Origin: JAWAFC01 sp038890815
GTDB taxonomy: Archaea > Micrarchaeota > Micrarchaeia > Burarchaeales > JACRGF01
Assembly: GCA_038890815.1 (NCBI GenBank)
Contig: JAWAFC010000002.1
Span: forward strand, 1 to 64,000
Length of the DNA: 64,000 nucleotides
Direction of reading: 5' to 3'
Of the stretch, positions 42,215 through 50,911 are shown in pieces. Under the pieces are notes generated by a model, which was not told the DNA's origin, did not search any database, and saw nothing but the letters and a program-made list of their open reading frames with translations. Position 1 is the stretch's first letter; every line of letters starts with the position of its first letter. The translations under genes were made by a program, and so were the position numbers.

Positions 42215-43063
42215 TCACAGAGATTCAAAAGTTTTTTTCATGAGCAGCGCATCGCCCTCAATATTTGGAGACTCGCTGATGACGATGCCCGCGCACCGGA
42301 ATTCCTTGAGCACGGCCAACAGCTCCTTATAGCGGAAGTCGCTCTGGGGCAAGTTCACATGCTTGAGCTCACCCTTGGCGCCGTAGGTGATTCCCTCAAC
42401 GTGGCAGTGGAGGTCGCGCAAGATGGCTTTGCCGAGAGATCTCTCGAGCGTGTAGAGCACCTCCCTGAACTCCTCGCGTGTGTTGTGCCTGCCCGTGCGC
42501 GCATGGATGTGGGCCCAGTCAACGCACGGCAGCACGCCCTCAACTTGCTCGCACAGGCTGCATATTTCCTCGAGCGTGCCGAACTGGGAGGGCTTGCCCG
42601 TTGTCTCCAGGCGTAGCTGCACTGGTATGTCCCTGTGCCGCAGTTCGGCTACCATCGCCTCCACCTGCTTTTTCACATTCTTATAGGCCACCTCGGGGGC
42701 ATCACCCATATAATAAGCTGGATGAAAGGTAATGCTCCGACCGCCACACTCCCACAGCCGCTCAGCGCCCTCGAGTATTTTGGCGATGCCTGCCCTCAGC
42801 TTGCCCTTTTCCTTTGCATTTAGATTTACGAAATAGCTTCCGTGCGCAGTGAGGAAGATGGAGTGTTGCTCGGCAGTCGCTTTCACCTGCGGAGCGATTT
42901 CCCTGCTCACATTAACACTTCTCACGAACTCGAGCTCCAGCGCTCCCAGCCCGAGCTTTGCAACCTGCGCGATGCCGTGTAGCGTGTCGTGCGGCTGGGT
43001 GGAGAGCGGAATGCCCGCAGTGCCGAACAGCAGCGCGCCCGGTGGCGGAGGCAGCCTTTGCAT
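42215..43063 (-). CDS. Endonuclease IV-like TIM-barrel protein (AP endonuclease family 2)
   Basis: A 282-residue barrel with the metal-ligand pattern of endonuclease IV: His in TAHGSYFVNL, His in TFHPAYYMG, Glu in RLETTGK, Asp and His in CVDWAHIHARTG, His in LHCHVEG and Glu in ISESPN. It probably cuts at abasic or damaged sites in DNA. The ATG at 43063 is about 26 bp from a TCTTATAG box, favouring it over the GTG at 43078. It forms a pair with the thioredoxin gene. Confidence 0.87.
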   Translation of the reverse strand: MQRLPPPPGALLFGTAGIPLSTQPHDTLHGIAQVAKLGLGALELEFVRSVNVSREIAPQVKATAEQHSIFLTAHGSYFVNLNAKEKGKLRAGIAKILEGAERLWECGGRSITFHPAYYMGDAPEVAYKNVKKQVEAMVAELRHRDIPVQLRLETTGKPSQFGTLEEICSLCEQVEGVLPCVDWAHIHARTGRHNTREEFREVLYTLERSLGKAILRDLHCHVEGITYGAKGELKHVNLPQSDFRYKELLAVLKEFRCAGIVISESPNIEGDALLMKKTFESL

Positions 43064-43146
43064 GAAAGCCTTTTGCACATAGGCTATAAGAGCATTCTTC
43101 TTGCGCGAACAGCCGAGGTTTTATTTCCTTATTGTAAATACAATGC

Positions 43147-44295
43147 ATGAAAGGGGTACCGCCGAACGTTTTTTTCCTCGGGCTGGTGAGCCTGCTCAAC
43201 GACATCGCCAGCGAGGCGATTTTCTCAGTGCTGCCGGCCTTCATGTCGGCCGTGCTGCGCATCGATTATGCTGCCATCGGGGTGATCGAGGGGGCTGCCG
43301 AGAGCGCGGCGAGCCTTCTCAAGCTGGCCGCGGGGTGGGCGAGCGATAGATGGAGAAGGAGAAAGCCAATTGTGCTGTTTGGGTATGCGCTGTCGGCTTT
43401 TGTAAAGCCCCTCTTCGCGCTGACAACGGGTGTGGCCGATGTCGCGGCCATTCGCGTGCTTGACAGGATTGGAAAAGGAGTGCGCACCTCGCCCCGCGAT
43501 GCGCTGGTGGCCGACAGCACCCTTAAGAAGTTTAGGGGGAAGGCCTTCGGCTTTCACAGGGCCATGGATACGCTGGGCGCGGTTGCAGGCCCTCTGCTGG
43601 CCTTTGCCTTTCTCTCCTACTTCGGGACGAGCGAGGCGAGCTACCGAAGCATGTTTCTGCTCACAATAATACCGGGCCTGGCCAGCCTGTTGTTGTTGTG
43701 GTTTTTTGTGAGCGAGAGAAAAGCGAGAGGGGGAAGGGCGGTGCGGCTGCTCGATTTCTCTTTCCTGAGCGCTGAGGCCAGGGCCTTCATGCTCGCAGTT
43801 TTCGTCTTCTCGCTTGCCAACTATTCGTATGCATTTCTGTTGCTGAGGGCTGGCGAGCTTGGAGCGGGCACTGCCTTCCTGCCGCTCCTCTACCTCCTTT
43901 ACAACATCGCGTATGCCTCGCTGGCAGTCCCCGCAGGCACGCTGGCAGACAGGATCGGTGGAAAAATTGTGCTGGCCACGGGCTGGTTGGCCTTCATCGC
44001 CGTTGGGGTCGGATTTGCGCTGGCGGGCGCTTGGTGGCAGGCCTTGCCGCTTTTTGTGCTTTATGGGTGTTTCAGCGCTGTGCATGAGACAGTTGTCAGG
44101 AGCCAACTCTCGCTGATGGTAGCGCCCGCACGGAGGGGTAGCGCGATGGGGGCGCTGAATCTCCTGCTGGGGATTGGGGCGCTGCCTGCCAGCGCTGTGA
44201 TGGGCTGGGTGTGGAGCGCATGGGGTGCGAGCGCGGCCTTTGCCCTGAGCGCGGGCATTGCAGCCGCCGCACTGCTACTGCTTGCCAAGCGATAG
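43147..44295 (+). CDS. Major facilitator superfamily transporter
   Basis: A 382-residue transporter with about twelve hydrophobic helices. The loop between helices 2 and 3 reads GWASDRWRRRKP, and RIGKGVRTSPRDALVADS near residue 107 matches a subgroup of MFS proteins with this conserved cytoplasmic helix. Substrate unknown. A GTTTTATTT box lies 27 bp before the ATG. The last 21 bp overlap the convergent apgM gene. Confidence 0.88.
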   Translation: MKGVPPNVFFLGLVSLLNDIASEAIFSVLPAFMSAVLRIDYAAIGVIEGAAESAASLLKLAAGWASDRWRRRKPIVLFGYALSAFVKPLFALTTGVADVAAIRVLDRIGKGVRTSPRDALVADSTLKKFRGKAFGFHRAMDTLGAVAGPLLAFAFLSYFGTSEASYRSMFLLTIIPGLASLLLLWFFVSERKARGGRAVRLLDFSFLSAEARAFMLAVFVFSLANYSYAFLLLRAGELGAGTAFLPLLYLLYNIAYASLAVPAGTLADRIGGKIVLATGWLAFIAVGVGFALAGAWWQALPLFVLYGCFSAVHETVVRSQLSLMVAPARRGSAMGALNLLLGIGALPASAVMGWVWSAWGASAAFALSAGIAAAALLLLAKR

Positions 44296-45495
44296 AAACA
44301 GCCGCATGAAATCGGTGCCGCTGATGGCTTGCTCAGCCTGTCCGCAGTGCTCATCGTAGGCGCACCGGTTGTCGTTGTTCTCGCCTTTGCGCCACATGGC
44401 AAAGGGCACGGGCGAGCTGGCATGTGTTCTGAGCGCGATGGGCGTTTCGTGATCGGGCGACACAGCCACCACATAGTCCCAGCCAGAGCGCTCAAGGCCC
44501 TTAAGTAGGGGCGCGATGATGCGCGCATCCAGGTTCTCAATCGCCCTCACTTTTTTCCCAGCATCGCCCTCATGGCCCGTCTCATCGGTCGCCTCGATGT
44601 GCACGATGACGAGGTCGTGGGAGCGCAGGGCGAGCAGGGCGGCATTCGCCTTGCCCTCATAATTCGTGTCCAGATAGCCAGTGGCGCCCGGCACGTTGAT
44701 GACCGACATGCCGGTCAGCACGCCCATGCCCTTGATCAGATCGACCGCGCTGATGACGGCCGCCCGAAGCCCCCATTTGCGCTCAAAGGGCTCGAAGGCC
44801 GGCTTTCTGCCGATGCCCCAGAACCACACGCTATTGGCGTGCGGCTCGCCACGCGCGGCCTTTTCGCTGTTGAGCGGATGGGCTGACAGGATGCGCTGGG
44901 AAGCTGTGATGAGGTTGTTGAGCAGCTCTGCCGTGCGCCGCCCTGCCGGTGAGCGCGCACGCGGGAGATGTGGCGCAACCTCCTGGCCGGGGATGTCATG
45001 AGGGGGGGTGAGCTGCACCGCATCGCTGTAGTGCTGTCTGAGAACGAGCAGATTGCGGTAGCTCACGCCCGCATGGAATTCTATCTCGCCTCGCTTGCCT
45101 AGCTGCCTGTCTAGCTCTGCGATGAGTTTCTTTCCATCCCTGCTTGGAATGTGGCCGGCGCTGTAGTCCGCCATGCGTCCCTCCTTCAGCCACACGAGGT
45201 TTGTGCGCACGGCGACATCGTGCGGCCCCATGGCAACTCCCATCGCCGCGGCCTCGATGGGCGCGCGGCCCGTATAGCAGGCCTTGACATCATAGCCGAG
45301 AAGACCAAGCGTTGCCACATCGCTGCCGGGCTCGAACCCCTCTGCCACCGTCCGCACAAGCCCACATCTCCCTCTGGCGGCTATGCCGTCCATGTGGGGC
45401 TTGCGCGCTGCCTGCAATGGAGTGCGACCGCCCAGCTCAGAAAGAGGGCGGTCGGCCATGCCATCGCCTATAATTAAGACGAATTTTGTCCTCAT
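44275..45495 (-). CDS. apgM: Cofactor-independent phosphoglycerate mutase, archaeal ApgM
   Basis: Interconverts 3- and 2-phosphoglycerate in glycolysis and gluconeogenesis. The 406-residue alkaline-phosphatase-superfamily protein has LIIGDGMADRP at the N-terminus, the phosphoryl-accepting Ser in GSDVATLGLLGYD, and metal-binding TDETGHEGD and SPDHETP near the C-terminus. It starts 3 bp after the HDAC-like gene, forming a two-gene unit. Confidence 0.94.
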   Translation of the reverse strand: MRTKFVLIIGDGMADRPLSELGGRTPLQAARKPHMDGIAARGRCGLVRTVAEGFEPGSDVATLGLLGYDVKACYTGRAPIEAAAMGVAMGPHDVAVRTNLVWLKEGRMADYSAGHIPSRDGKKLIAELDRQLGKRGEIEFHAGVSYRNLLVLRQHYSDAVQLTPPHDIPGQEVAPHLPRARSPAGRRTAELLNNLITASQRILSAHPLNSEKAARGEPHANSVWFWGIGRKPAFEPFERKWGLRAAVISAVDLIKGMGVLTGMSVINVPGATGYLDTNYEGKANAALLALRSHDLVIVHIEATDETGHEGDAGKKVRAIENLDARIIAPLLKGLERSGWDYVVAVSPDHETPIALRTHASSPVPFAMWRKGENNDNRCAYDEHCGQAEQAISGTDFMRLFLSLGKQ

Positions 45496-45498
45496 GTG

Positions 45499-46398
45499 CT
45501 AAACAAAAGCGCTGAGAAAGTTGAAAACGTTTTCTCCCAGCGCATCCAGATAATAGCCGCCCTCTAAGACTGCGAACACCGAAGCGCCGCCGGCCTTTTG
45601 CCTGATGAGCTCGCCAACCTTTCGATATGTCCTGCTGTCGGATATCCTTGTCAGCTGGCCACAGCAGTTGTCCTTGCCAAAAGAATCAAAGCCCGCGCTC
45701 ACGCCTATCACATCTGGCTCGAATGTGATGTCGGCCAGGTTCGCCCTGAACTTCTCGATGTATTCGGCATCGCGCACGCCTATGGGCAGCTCCACGTTGC
45801 GTATGTGCTCATTGCTCTCGCTCTCAAAGCCCGTGCCCGGATAGATGGAGTCGGCGCGCTGGTGGATGGAAAAGTAGAAAACGCGCGGCTCGTTGTAGAA
45901 AATCTCCTGCGTGCCGTTGCCATGATGTATGTCGAAGTCTACGATGAGGACGCGCCGCGCGCTGCCATCCCTGAGCAGATTTGCAACTGCAACCGCCATG
46001 TTGTTCAGATAGCAGAATCCGCCGAATTCAACTTTTTTCGCGTGATGGCCCGGCGGGCGCACGAGCGCGAAGGCAAACTTCTCCTGCAGGCAGGCGCGTG
46101 CCGCGCCTAGCGCAGCGCCCGCAGCGAGCCGCGCGATGGCATAGGTATTTTTGTCAATGGGAGTGTCGGGAAAATATGTGTGGATGAGCGAGGGGTGTGC
46201 GAGCTGGTTGAGATAGCGCGAGTCGTGCACGAGCGAGAGCTCTCTCTCGGTGGCGGGCTTGGGCTCGACAAGCTCAAACGACAGGCCACTGCCGCGCAGG
46301 TATTCCAGTATCACCTGTAGGCGCATGGCGCACTCGGGATGACCCCATCCCGTGTCGTGCTGCAGGAAGCGCGGAGAGTAGAATATTTTCATCGGCAC
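45499..46398 (-). CDS. Histone deacetylase-family deacylase
   Basis: A zinc deacylase of 299 residues related to acetylpolyamine amidohydrolases and AcuC. It has the active-site RPPGHHA, the Zn ligands in VDFDIHHGNGTQ, the later Asp in AGFDSFGKD and the Tyr in LEGGYY. In archaea the target may be Alba or other acetyl-lysines or acetylpolyamines; this is open. The GTG at 46398 is 27 bp from an ATTTAAAC box; the ATG at 46392 is the other candidate. Confidence 0.9.
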   Translation of the reverse strand: MPMKIFYSPRFLQHDTGWGHPECAMRLQVILEYLRGSGLSFELVEPKPATERELSLVHDSRYLNQLAHPSLIHTYFPDTPIDKNTYAIARLAAGAALGAARACLQEKFAFALVRPPGHHAKKVEFGGFCYLNNMAVAVANLLRDGSARRVLIVDFDIHHGNGTQEIFYNEPRVFYFSIHQRADSIYPGTGFESESNEHIRNVELPIGVRDAEYIEKFRANLADITFEPDVIGVSAGFDSFGKDNCCGQLTRISDSRTYRKVGELIRQKAGGASVFAVLEGGYYLDALGENVFNFLSAFV

Positions 46399-46434
46399 AC
46401 AAGGTTTAAGTTGTGCGCAAATTTAAACCCTATC
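46399..46434. promoter_or_regulatory. Interlocked divergent promoters, HDAC-like / surface protein
   Basis: GGTTTAAG (46403-46410) lies 28 bp before the plus-strand ATG at 46435, and ATTTAAAC (46421-46428) lies 27 bp before the minus-strand GTG at 46398. Each box is located between the other box and the other gene's start. Confidence 0.55.
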
Positions 46435-47397
46435 ATGCGCGCGCTGCTGCTGCTGGCGATTGTGGGCATGGCCGCAGCGGCCTGCAGGCCAGGGGAGATT
46501 GTTGGCGTGAAGTGCGAGCTGAACGGCACGCTCCACTACAAGGAGTGTGCGGCCGGCGTGTTCGTGGCGCGTGAGCGCTCCTGCTTTGCTGAGGGGAAAG
46601 CGTGCGATGTTGAGACCGTCGGCTGCGTGCCGGCAGCCAACTGCTCTGCCGACATAATCGAAAAATGCCCTGATGGGCGCGAGGTCGTGGTGGCTAAGTG
46701 CAATATGAGGATGCTGATCACCCACCAGAGGGTGGTGGTGGGCGTGGCACAGCCCACGGGCGAGAGCTGCGCAGGCTGCGCGCCTGGCTATGCCTGCGAG
46801 AGGGTGGAGAACTACACCGCGCTCGCTGAGAACTTCTCTGTCTCGGTATCGCTCAGGCAACTCGACGCCAGCGGGAACCCCAGCAGGTACCACCTCTACA
46901 CGCTGAGGTCCGGCGAGAATGCCAGCCTAAAAGATTTGAGCGTACGGCTGCTGGCGGCCAATGCGAGCGTGAGCTGCACTGGGGAAGGGGATGCTGTGAT
47001 CGGAGGAGAAACGGCTTTGCTTGAGGTCAGCTGGGGACCGGTCAAGAGCAACTTGACGCTCGCCGAGGGGGAGAAGAGCGGCCGCTATTGCGCAAGCTAT
47101 TACGCCGTGCCACCTTGTGCTGACATAGACCTCGACATCATGATTCCCCTCGGAGGGATTAGGGAGGATGCCGCATGTCTGCCGCGCGCGCCGCCCCAAC
47201 AGCCTCCGGCGCCACAAAATGCCACTCAGCCTCTCAACCTCACCCAACCCCCTGCTCCGAACATAACACAGCCAATGCTCCCGCCATCCAATGCCACACC
47301 GCAGGCCACGCCTGCGCCACAGCCCCCAAAGTGCCTTGGGATGCTGCTTGTGCTCTCGCTCGGAATGATGGCGCTTCGGGCCGTAGGGGTGCGCTAG
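46435..47397 (+). CDS. Cys-rich secreted glycoprotein with Pro-rich stalk and C-terminal anchor
   Basis: A 320-residue surface protein. A signal peptide ends near residue 16 and is followed directly by Cys17, so a lipidated N-terminus is conceivable. About fifteen Cys lie in the first 130 residues. N-x-S/T sequons are frequent. A Pro/Gln/Asn-rich stalk (about 255-300) leads to PPKCLGMLLVLSLGMMALR, a Cys plus hydrophobic helix plus Arg end that resembles CGP-CTERM sorting tails. Function unknown. Its ATG is fixed by the TTTAA box 28 bp upstream. Confidence 0.75.
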   Translation: MRALLLLAIVGMAAAACRPGEIVGVKCELNGTLHYKECAAGVFVARERSCFAEGKACDVETVGCVPAANCSADIIEKCPDGREVVVAKCNMRMLITHQRVVVGVAQPTGESCAGCAPGYACERVENYTALAENFSVSVSLRQLDASGNPSRYHLYTLRSGENASLKDLSVRLLAANASVSCTGEGDAVIGGETALLEVSWGPVKSNLTLAEGEKSGRYCASYYAVPPCADIDLDIMIPLGGIREDAACLPRAPPQQPPAPQNATQPLNLTQPPAPNITQPMLPPSNATPQATPAPQPPKCLGMLLVLSLGMMALRAVGVR

Positions 47398-47501
47398 CGT
47401 CTCTGACTCTGTCAGCCTCGTCATCGCCTTACGGCTGCGCGGTTGTTCATGTCTTCATCGACGCAATGTATTATAACTCTGGGCAGATATAAAAGCTTCG
47501 T

Positions 47502-48137
47502 ATGTGGGGGGAGCTCGAGCTGCTCATCCTGCTCGCCACAGCGGGCGCTGCGGAGGGATGGGCGCGCACGACGACGAGGGAGATTGCCGGAAAGGCTGGG
47601 GCGAGCCAGCAGAGCGCCTCGCGGTGGCTCGCCAGGTTGGAGAGAGCCGGACTGATTGAGAGGCGCAGGGGGGCGGTGAGGCTCACAGAAAAGGGCAGGG
47701 AAAGGCTGCGGGTCGCGCTGGCAAGCCTCAGCACGATTTTTGCAGGAAAGCGCGTGGTGTTGAGGGGGGTGGTGTTCACGGGGCTGCGCGATGGCAGGTA
47801 CTACATGTCGCTCGAAGGATACAGAAAGCAGTTCGCCGAGAAACTCGGGTTCGAGCCCTATCCCGGAACGCTGAATCTCAGAATAGATGAACCTGAGAAG
47901 AAAACCCTGCTCGCGCAGCGAAGGGGCATAGAGATCGGCGGTTTCGAGCACAATGGCAGGGTGTTCGGCGCGCTCAAGGCATTTCGCGCGAGCGTGAATG
48001 GCGTTAAGGGTGCGGTGATAATTCCGGAGCGCTCGCACTATGGAAACGATGTGGTGGAAGTGATTTCCGAGCACTACCTGAGGAAAAAGCTCGGGCTGAG
48101 AGATGGTGACAGGGCGGAAGTGGTCGTCAGGGACTAG
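47502..48137 (+). CDS. ribK: CTP-dependent riboflavin kinase with N-terminal HTH
   Basis: Makes FMN from riboflavin using CTP, an archaea-specific enzyme. The 211-residue protein has a winged helix (about 15-75, TREIAGKAGASQQSASRWLARL) and the catalytic DUF120 barrel with GRYYMSLEGYRKQF, PYPGTLNLRI and the C-terminal SEHYLRKKLGLRDGD. The HTH may autoregulate flavin genes. A TATTATAA element about 30 bp before the ATG is the likely promoter; a TATAAAAG lies closer. The 104 bp gap upstream holds nothing else convincing. Confidence 0.93.
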   Translation: MWGELELLILLATAGAAEGWARTTTREIAGKAGASQQSASRWLARLERAGLIERRRGAVRLTEKGRERLRVALASLSTIFAGKRVVLRGVVFTGLRDGRYYMSLEGYRKQFAEKLGFEPYPGTLNLRIDEPEKKTLLAQRRGIEIGGFEHNGRVFGALKAFRASVNGVKGAVIIPERSHYGNDVVEVISEHYLRKKLGLRDGDRAEVVVRD

Positions 48138-49354
48138 AGGAGGCTCTCGTAGAGCTCGATGGTCTCGTGAGCTATTTTTTCCCATGTGAATAGCTTTTCC
48201 ACGCGCCGCCTGCCCGCCTCGCCCATGGCCTTGGCTGCTCCCTCATCTTCAAGCACACGCGTGAGGGCCGCGGCTATGCTCTCTGGCTTGTCAGGTTCGC
48301 ACCAGAAGCCGTTCTTTCCATCCAGCACGCTCTCGCGCAGCCCGCCCAGCCCCACCACGACGGGCTTGCTCATCGCCATGCCCTCGAGCGACACAATGCC
48401 AAAAGGCTCATAGCGCGATGGCGCGCACACCACATCGCAGCAGGCATAGAGCAACAGACGCTCCCTCTCCTCCACCCATTTGTCTATCAGCACCACCTTA
48501 TCCTTCAGCCCGTGGCGCACGATGAGCGAGCGTATCTCATCGGCCATCTCGCCACGCCCCAGGATGACCAGCCTGGCCTTCGGCACTCTGGCGAGCACGA
48601 GCGGCATGGCGCGCACGAGGGAATCAACGCCCTTAACAAAGGTGAGCCTGCCAGTGAACAGGATGACCTTGTCATCCTCGGCAAAGCCCAGCCGCTGTCT
48701 GCAGGCCGCCCTCTCCTCCGGCGGGAAGTTGGCGATGTTGTACTTCTTTTCATCAACGCCATTCCACATCACACGGATGCGCGCGCCCGGGAAGTTCAGC
48801 ACGTGTAGCTCCTCGCGCATGGCATAGCTGACAGTTATGATCATGTCAGCGTGCTGTGCGGTGGTGTACTCGAGATTGCGTATGGTGGAGGAGCCCCGCC
48901 CCCCGCTCCTGCCGTGCTCTGTGGAGTGCACATGGAAAACCATCGGCTTGCCCGTGTTCTTCTGTGCGATGACCCCGGCGATGGCCGACAGCCAGTCATG
49001 GCACACCACAAGGTCGTAGTTCTCTCTCTTCGCGATTTTGTTGACGAAGAGGTTGGCACTCAGGAAATTGTAGGTCAGCACGTCACCAAAGAAGCGCAGG
49101 CCCTCGCCCCATCTGCGCAATTCCTCATCGACAAAAACGGGCAACACCGCGGTGGCGTCGGCGACGATCGGGCGATGCACATCTATCCTCTCGCCGATTT
49201 CCTCGAAAGTCGGCAGATTGGCCCCCTCATTCATGGTGAATACCGTGACCTCATGGCCCATGGCTGCCAGCTGGGCTGTCATCTCCGCGGCATACGTGCC
49301 GAGGCCGCCGATGAAGCGCGGCGGATATTCCCACACGAAGTAGGCGAGCCGCAT
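48134..49354 (-). CDS. Glycosyltransferase, GT4/GT5 (glycogen synthase-like)
   Basis: A 406-residue GT-B enzyme. The N-terminal domain opens with YFVWEYPPRFIGGLGTYAAE, the Gly-rich acceptor loop seen in glycogen/starch synthase-like enzymes, and has LVVCHDWLSAI. The C-terminal domain has FTGRLTFVKGVD and the donor-binding PSRYEPFGIVSLEGMAMS with the E-x7-E pair. It may make glycogen or a surface glycan. The ATG at 49354 is 24 bp from a symmetric TTTAAA box; a longer upstream frame is not supported. Confidence 0.88.
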   Translation of the reverse strand: MRLAYFVWEYPPRFIGGLGTYAAEMTAQLAAMGHEVTVFTMNEGANLPTFEEIGERIDVHRPIVADATAVLPVFVDEELRRWGEGLRFFGDVLTYNFLSANLFVNKIAKRENYDLVVCHDWLSAIAGVIAQKNTGKPMVFHVHSTEHGRSGGRGSSTIRNLEYTTAQHADMIITVSYAMREELHVLNFPGARIRVMWNGVDEKKYNIANFPPEERAACRQRLGFAEDDKVILFTGRLTFVKGVDSLVRAMPLVLARVPKARLVILGRGEMADEIRSLIVRHGLKDKVVLIDKWVEERERLLLYACCDVVCAPSRYEPFGIVSLEGMAMSKPVVVGLGGLRESVLDGKNGFWCEPDKPESIAAALTRVLEDEGAAKAMGEAGRRRVEKLFTWEKIAHETIELYESLL

Positions 49355-49402
49355 GAGGCATTTTGGGGATGGGGATTTAAAAAGCACGCGCCAAAGTGCT
49401 GC
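49355..49402. promoter_or_regulatory. Symmetric shared TATA box, glycosyltransferase / zinc-finger protein
   Basis: GGATTTAAAAAGC with TTTAAA at 49376-49381 lies equally far, about 24-25 bp, from the minus-strand ATG at 49354 and the plus-strand ATG at 49403. No second box of this type is present. Confidence 0.6.
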
Positions 49403-49567
49403 ATGCCAGAGCTCGTGGGCCTGTGCGCCATCTGCGGGCGGCCCGCCGTGCAGAGCTGCGGCCTGTGCGGCCGGCCGGCTTGCGAGCGCCACATCAGGGG
49501 AGGAGTATGCGATGCCTGCGCGGGTGGCAGGAGGATGCCCGAAAGAGGTCCGGGCCGTTTTCTCTAG
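49403..49567 (+). CDS. Small HIT/B-box-like zinc-finger protein
   Basis: A 54-residue protein that is almost all zinc finger: CAICG, CGLCGRPACERH and CDAC provide seven Cys and one His, in the order C-x2-C, C-x2-C, C-x2-H, C-x2-C with cross-brace spacing for two zinc ions. It resembles HIT-type or B-box fingers, which usually mediate protein contacts. The start is supported by the shared box 24 bp upstream. It is missed if only longer frames are called. Confidence 0.7.
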   Translation: MPELVGLCAICGRPAVQSCGLCGRPACERHIRGGVCDACAGGRRMPERGPGRFL

Positions 49568-50097
49568 AGCCAAAGCTCGCTGCCGAGCCAGGCGAGCACG
49601 ATCGAGCGGATCGTCTTGCCAAGCACGACGGCCACCAGGAACTTCCACCAGGGATAGCGCGTGGCGCCGGCAACGATGCCTGCCAGATCGAATGCTGGGT
49701 TTGGGATGAGCGCGAGGAGGAAGAGCGCGAGCGCGCCGTTGTTTTGCCTGAACATCCAGTCGCGCAACGCGCGGTAGCGCACGCCCTCCTTTTTCCTAAA
49801 AATCCCCTCCGCGCCGTAGCCGGCGAGATAGCCGCTGAGCTCGCCGAGCCCGCTTCCGAGGCCAGCCGCAATCCCCAGCAGGAATGGATTGGTGTAGTGG
49901 CCGAGTATGACAACGACCGCGAGGCCCGGAACGGGCAGGATTACAGTGGCGCTCGTTACCAGCATCAACACAAAAACGCCGAAATATCCCCATGCCACAA
50001 GCTGTTGCTGGGAAAGCTGTGGGCCCAGCCACAGCGCGAGCGCGGTGATGGCCAACGAGATGGAGAGAGAAGCGATGGCTTTTCTGTCGATGCGCAT
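49564..50097 (-). CDS. VTT/DedA-like membrane protein
   Basis: A 177-residue membrane protein with about five hydrophobic segments and the re-entrant-loop pattern of the VTT family (ATVILPVPGLAVVVILG, GSGLGELSGYLAGYG, LLALIPNPAFDLAGIVAGA). VTT proteins include DedA and lipid scramblases such as TMEM41B. The ATG at 50097 is about 23 bp from the AATAAATATT box. It converges on the zinc-finger gene, sharing 4 bp. Confidence 0.85.
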   Translation of the reverse strand: MRIDRKAIASLSISLAITALALWLGPQLSQQQLVAWGYFGVFVLMLVTSATVILPVPGLAVVVILGHYTNPFLLGIAAGLGSGLGELSGYLAGYGAEGIFRKKEGVRYRALRDWMFRQNNGALALFLLALIPNPAFDLAGIVAGATRYPWWKFLVAVVLGKTIRSIVLAWLGSELWL

Positions 50098-50143
50098 ACA
50101 CCTCTTTCGCAACCATAATAAATATTCGGCGCCTTAAAGGCGC
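50098..50143. promoter_or_regulatory. Shared TATA-like box, VTT protein / ECF-like S component
   Basis: ATAATAAATATT (50115-50126) is centred about 23 bp from the minus-strand ATG at 50097 and about 24 bp from the plus-strand GTG at 50144, so a single AT-rich element can serve both genes. Confidence 0.5.
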
Positions 50144-50911
50144 GTGCGGCCTTTTGAAGTCGTGGCTGTGGCCTTTCTTGCAGCGCTCGCCGTGCTGCTG
50201 CAGCTTTACCGAGGTTTTTTCGGGGTACAGCTCACGAGCCTGATGTGGATTGATCTGGTCGGCGTGCCCGCGCTGCTGGCCTTTTTCCTTTTCGGGTTCG
50301 AGCACGCGCTGTACGTGAGCGTGCTGACCGCGCTGGCCGTGACCTTCGCCACGCCCGAATCCTGGCTCGGCGCGAGCGCGAAGTTTGCCGCCACAATGTG
50401 CATGCTCATTGTGCCAGCCACATACGCGCTGTATCGGAGGAATTTGGATGTGGGCATGATGGCGGCCATCCTCGTGGTCGGCACAGCCTACTCGCTGACC
50501 GCATTTGTGCTGTCGGGCGCGGTGAATCTGGCGAGCCAGGCATGGATAGAGATCACCGACCCACTTCTTCTCGGCGTGCTGCCCATACTCGCCATAGCGC
50601 TGTATGCCGTTGCGTTGCATGCCCTGTGGAGCAGGCAGAGAAGGATGTTGAGCGCGGATGAGTTCGCCGCCCCGAAAGTGCTTGCCCAGATGCTGGCCAT
50701 CTCGCTCATCGTGCGAGGGCTGGTGATGATGGCTGTGTACTATTACTATGCCGGCCCACTGTTTCTCGGGCAGACAACCGAGGCGATAATGCGCGCGCTT
50801 CCCTGGGAGAGGATTTTCTTCTGGAGCGCTCTGCAGGGGAGCGTTGAGGCGCTGGTTGCCTGGGGCATCGCCTTTCCGGCTGGTTTTCAGAAAAGATACG
50901 GAAGCTGGTGA
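50144..50911 (+). CDS. ECF-type S component-like membrane protein, possibly for riboflavin
   Basis: A 255-residue protein with about six membrane helices, starting at GTG. The pattern PFEVVAVAFLAAL, then DLVGVPALLAFFLFG, then SAKFAATMCMLIVP is like substrate-binding S components of ECF vitamin transporters of the RibU type. RibK lies 2 kb away, which makes riboflavin a reasonable guess. The ATPase and T subunits are not in the window. The stop abuts the end of convergent rpiA. Confidence 0.55.
   Translation: MRPFEVVAVAFLAALAVLLQLYRGFFGVQLTSLMWIDLVGVPALLAFFLFGFEHALYVSVLTALAVTFATPESWLGASAKFAATMCMLIVPATYALYRRNLDVGMMAAILVVGTAYSLTAFVLSGAVNLASQAWIEITDPLLLGVLPILAIALYAVALHALWSRQRRMLSADEFAAPKVLAQMLAISLIVRGLVMMAVYYYYAGPLFLGQTTEAIMRALPWERIFFWSALQGSVEALVAWGIAFPAGFQKRYGSW

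Noticed and set aside
47398..47501. Possible C/D-box RNA or small hairpin (CTGAC-TCT-GTCAG) in the gap before ribK
   Set aside because: Box spacing is wrong (only five nt before the D box) and the hairpin is short with no T run; probably just 3' flank and promoter.
49355..49648. 98-codon N-terminal extension of the glycosyltransferase
   Set aside because: Overlaps the zinc-finger gene and the VTT gene end; family start and shared TATA box support 49354.
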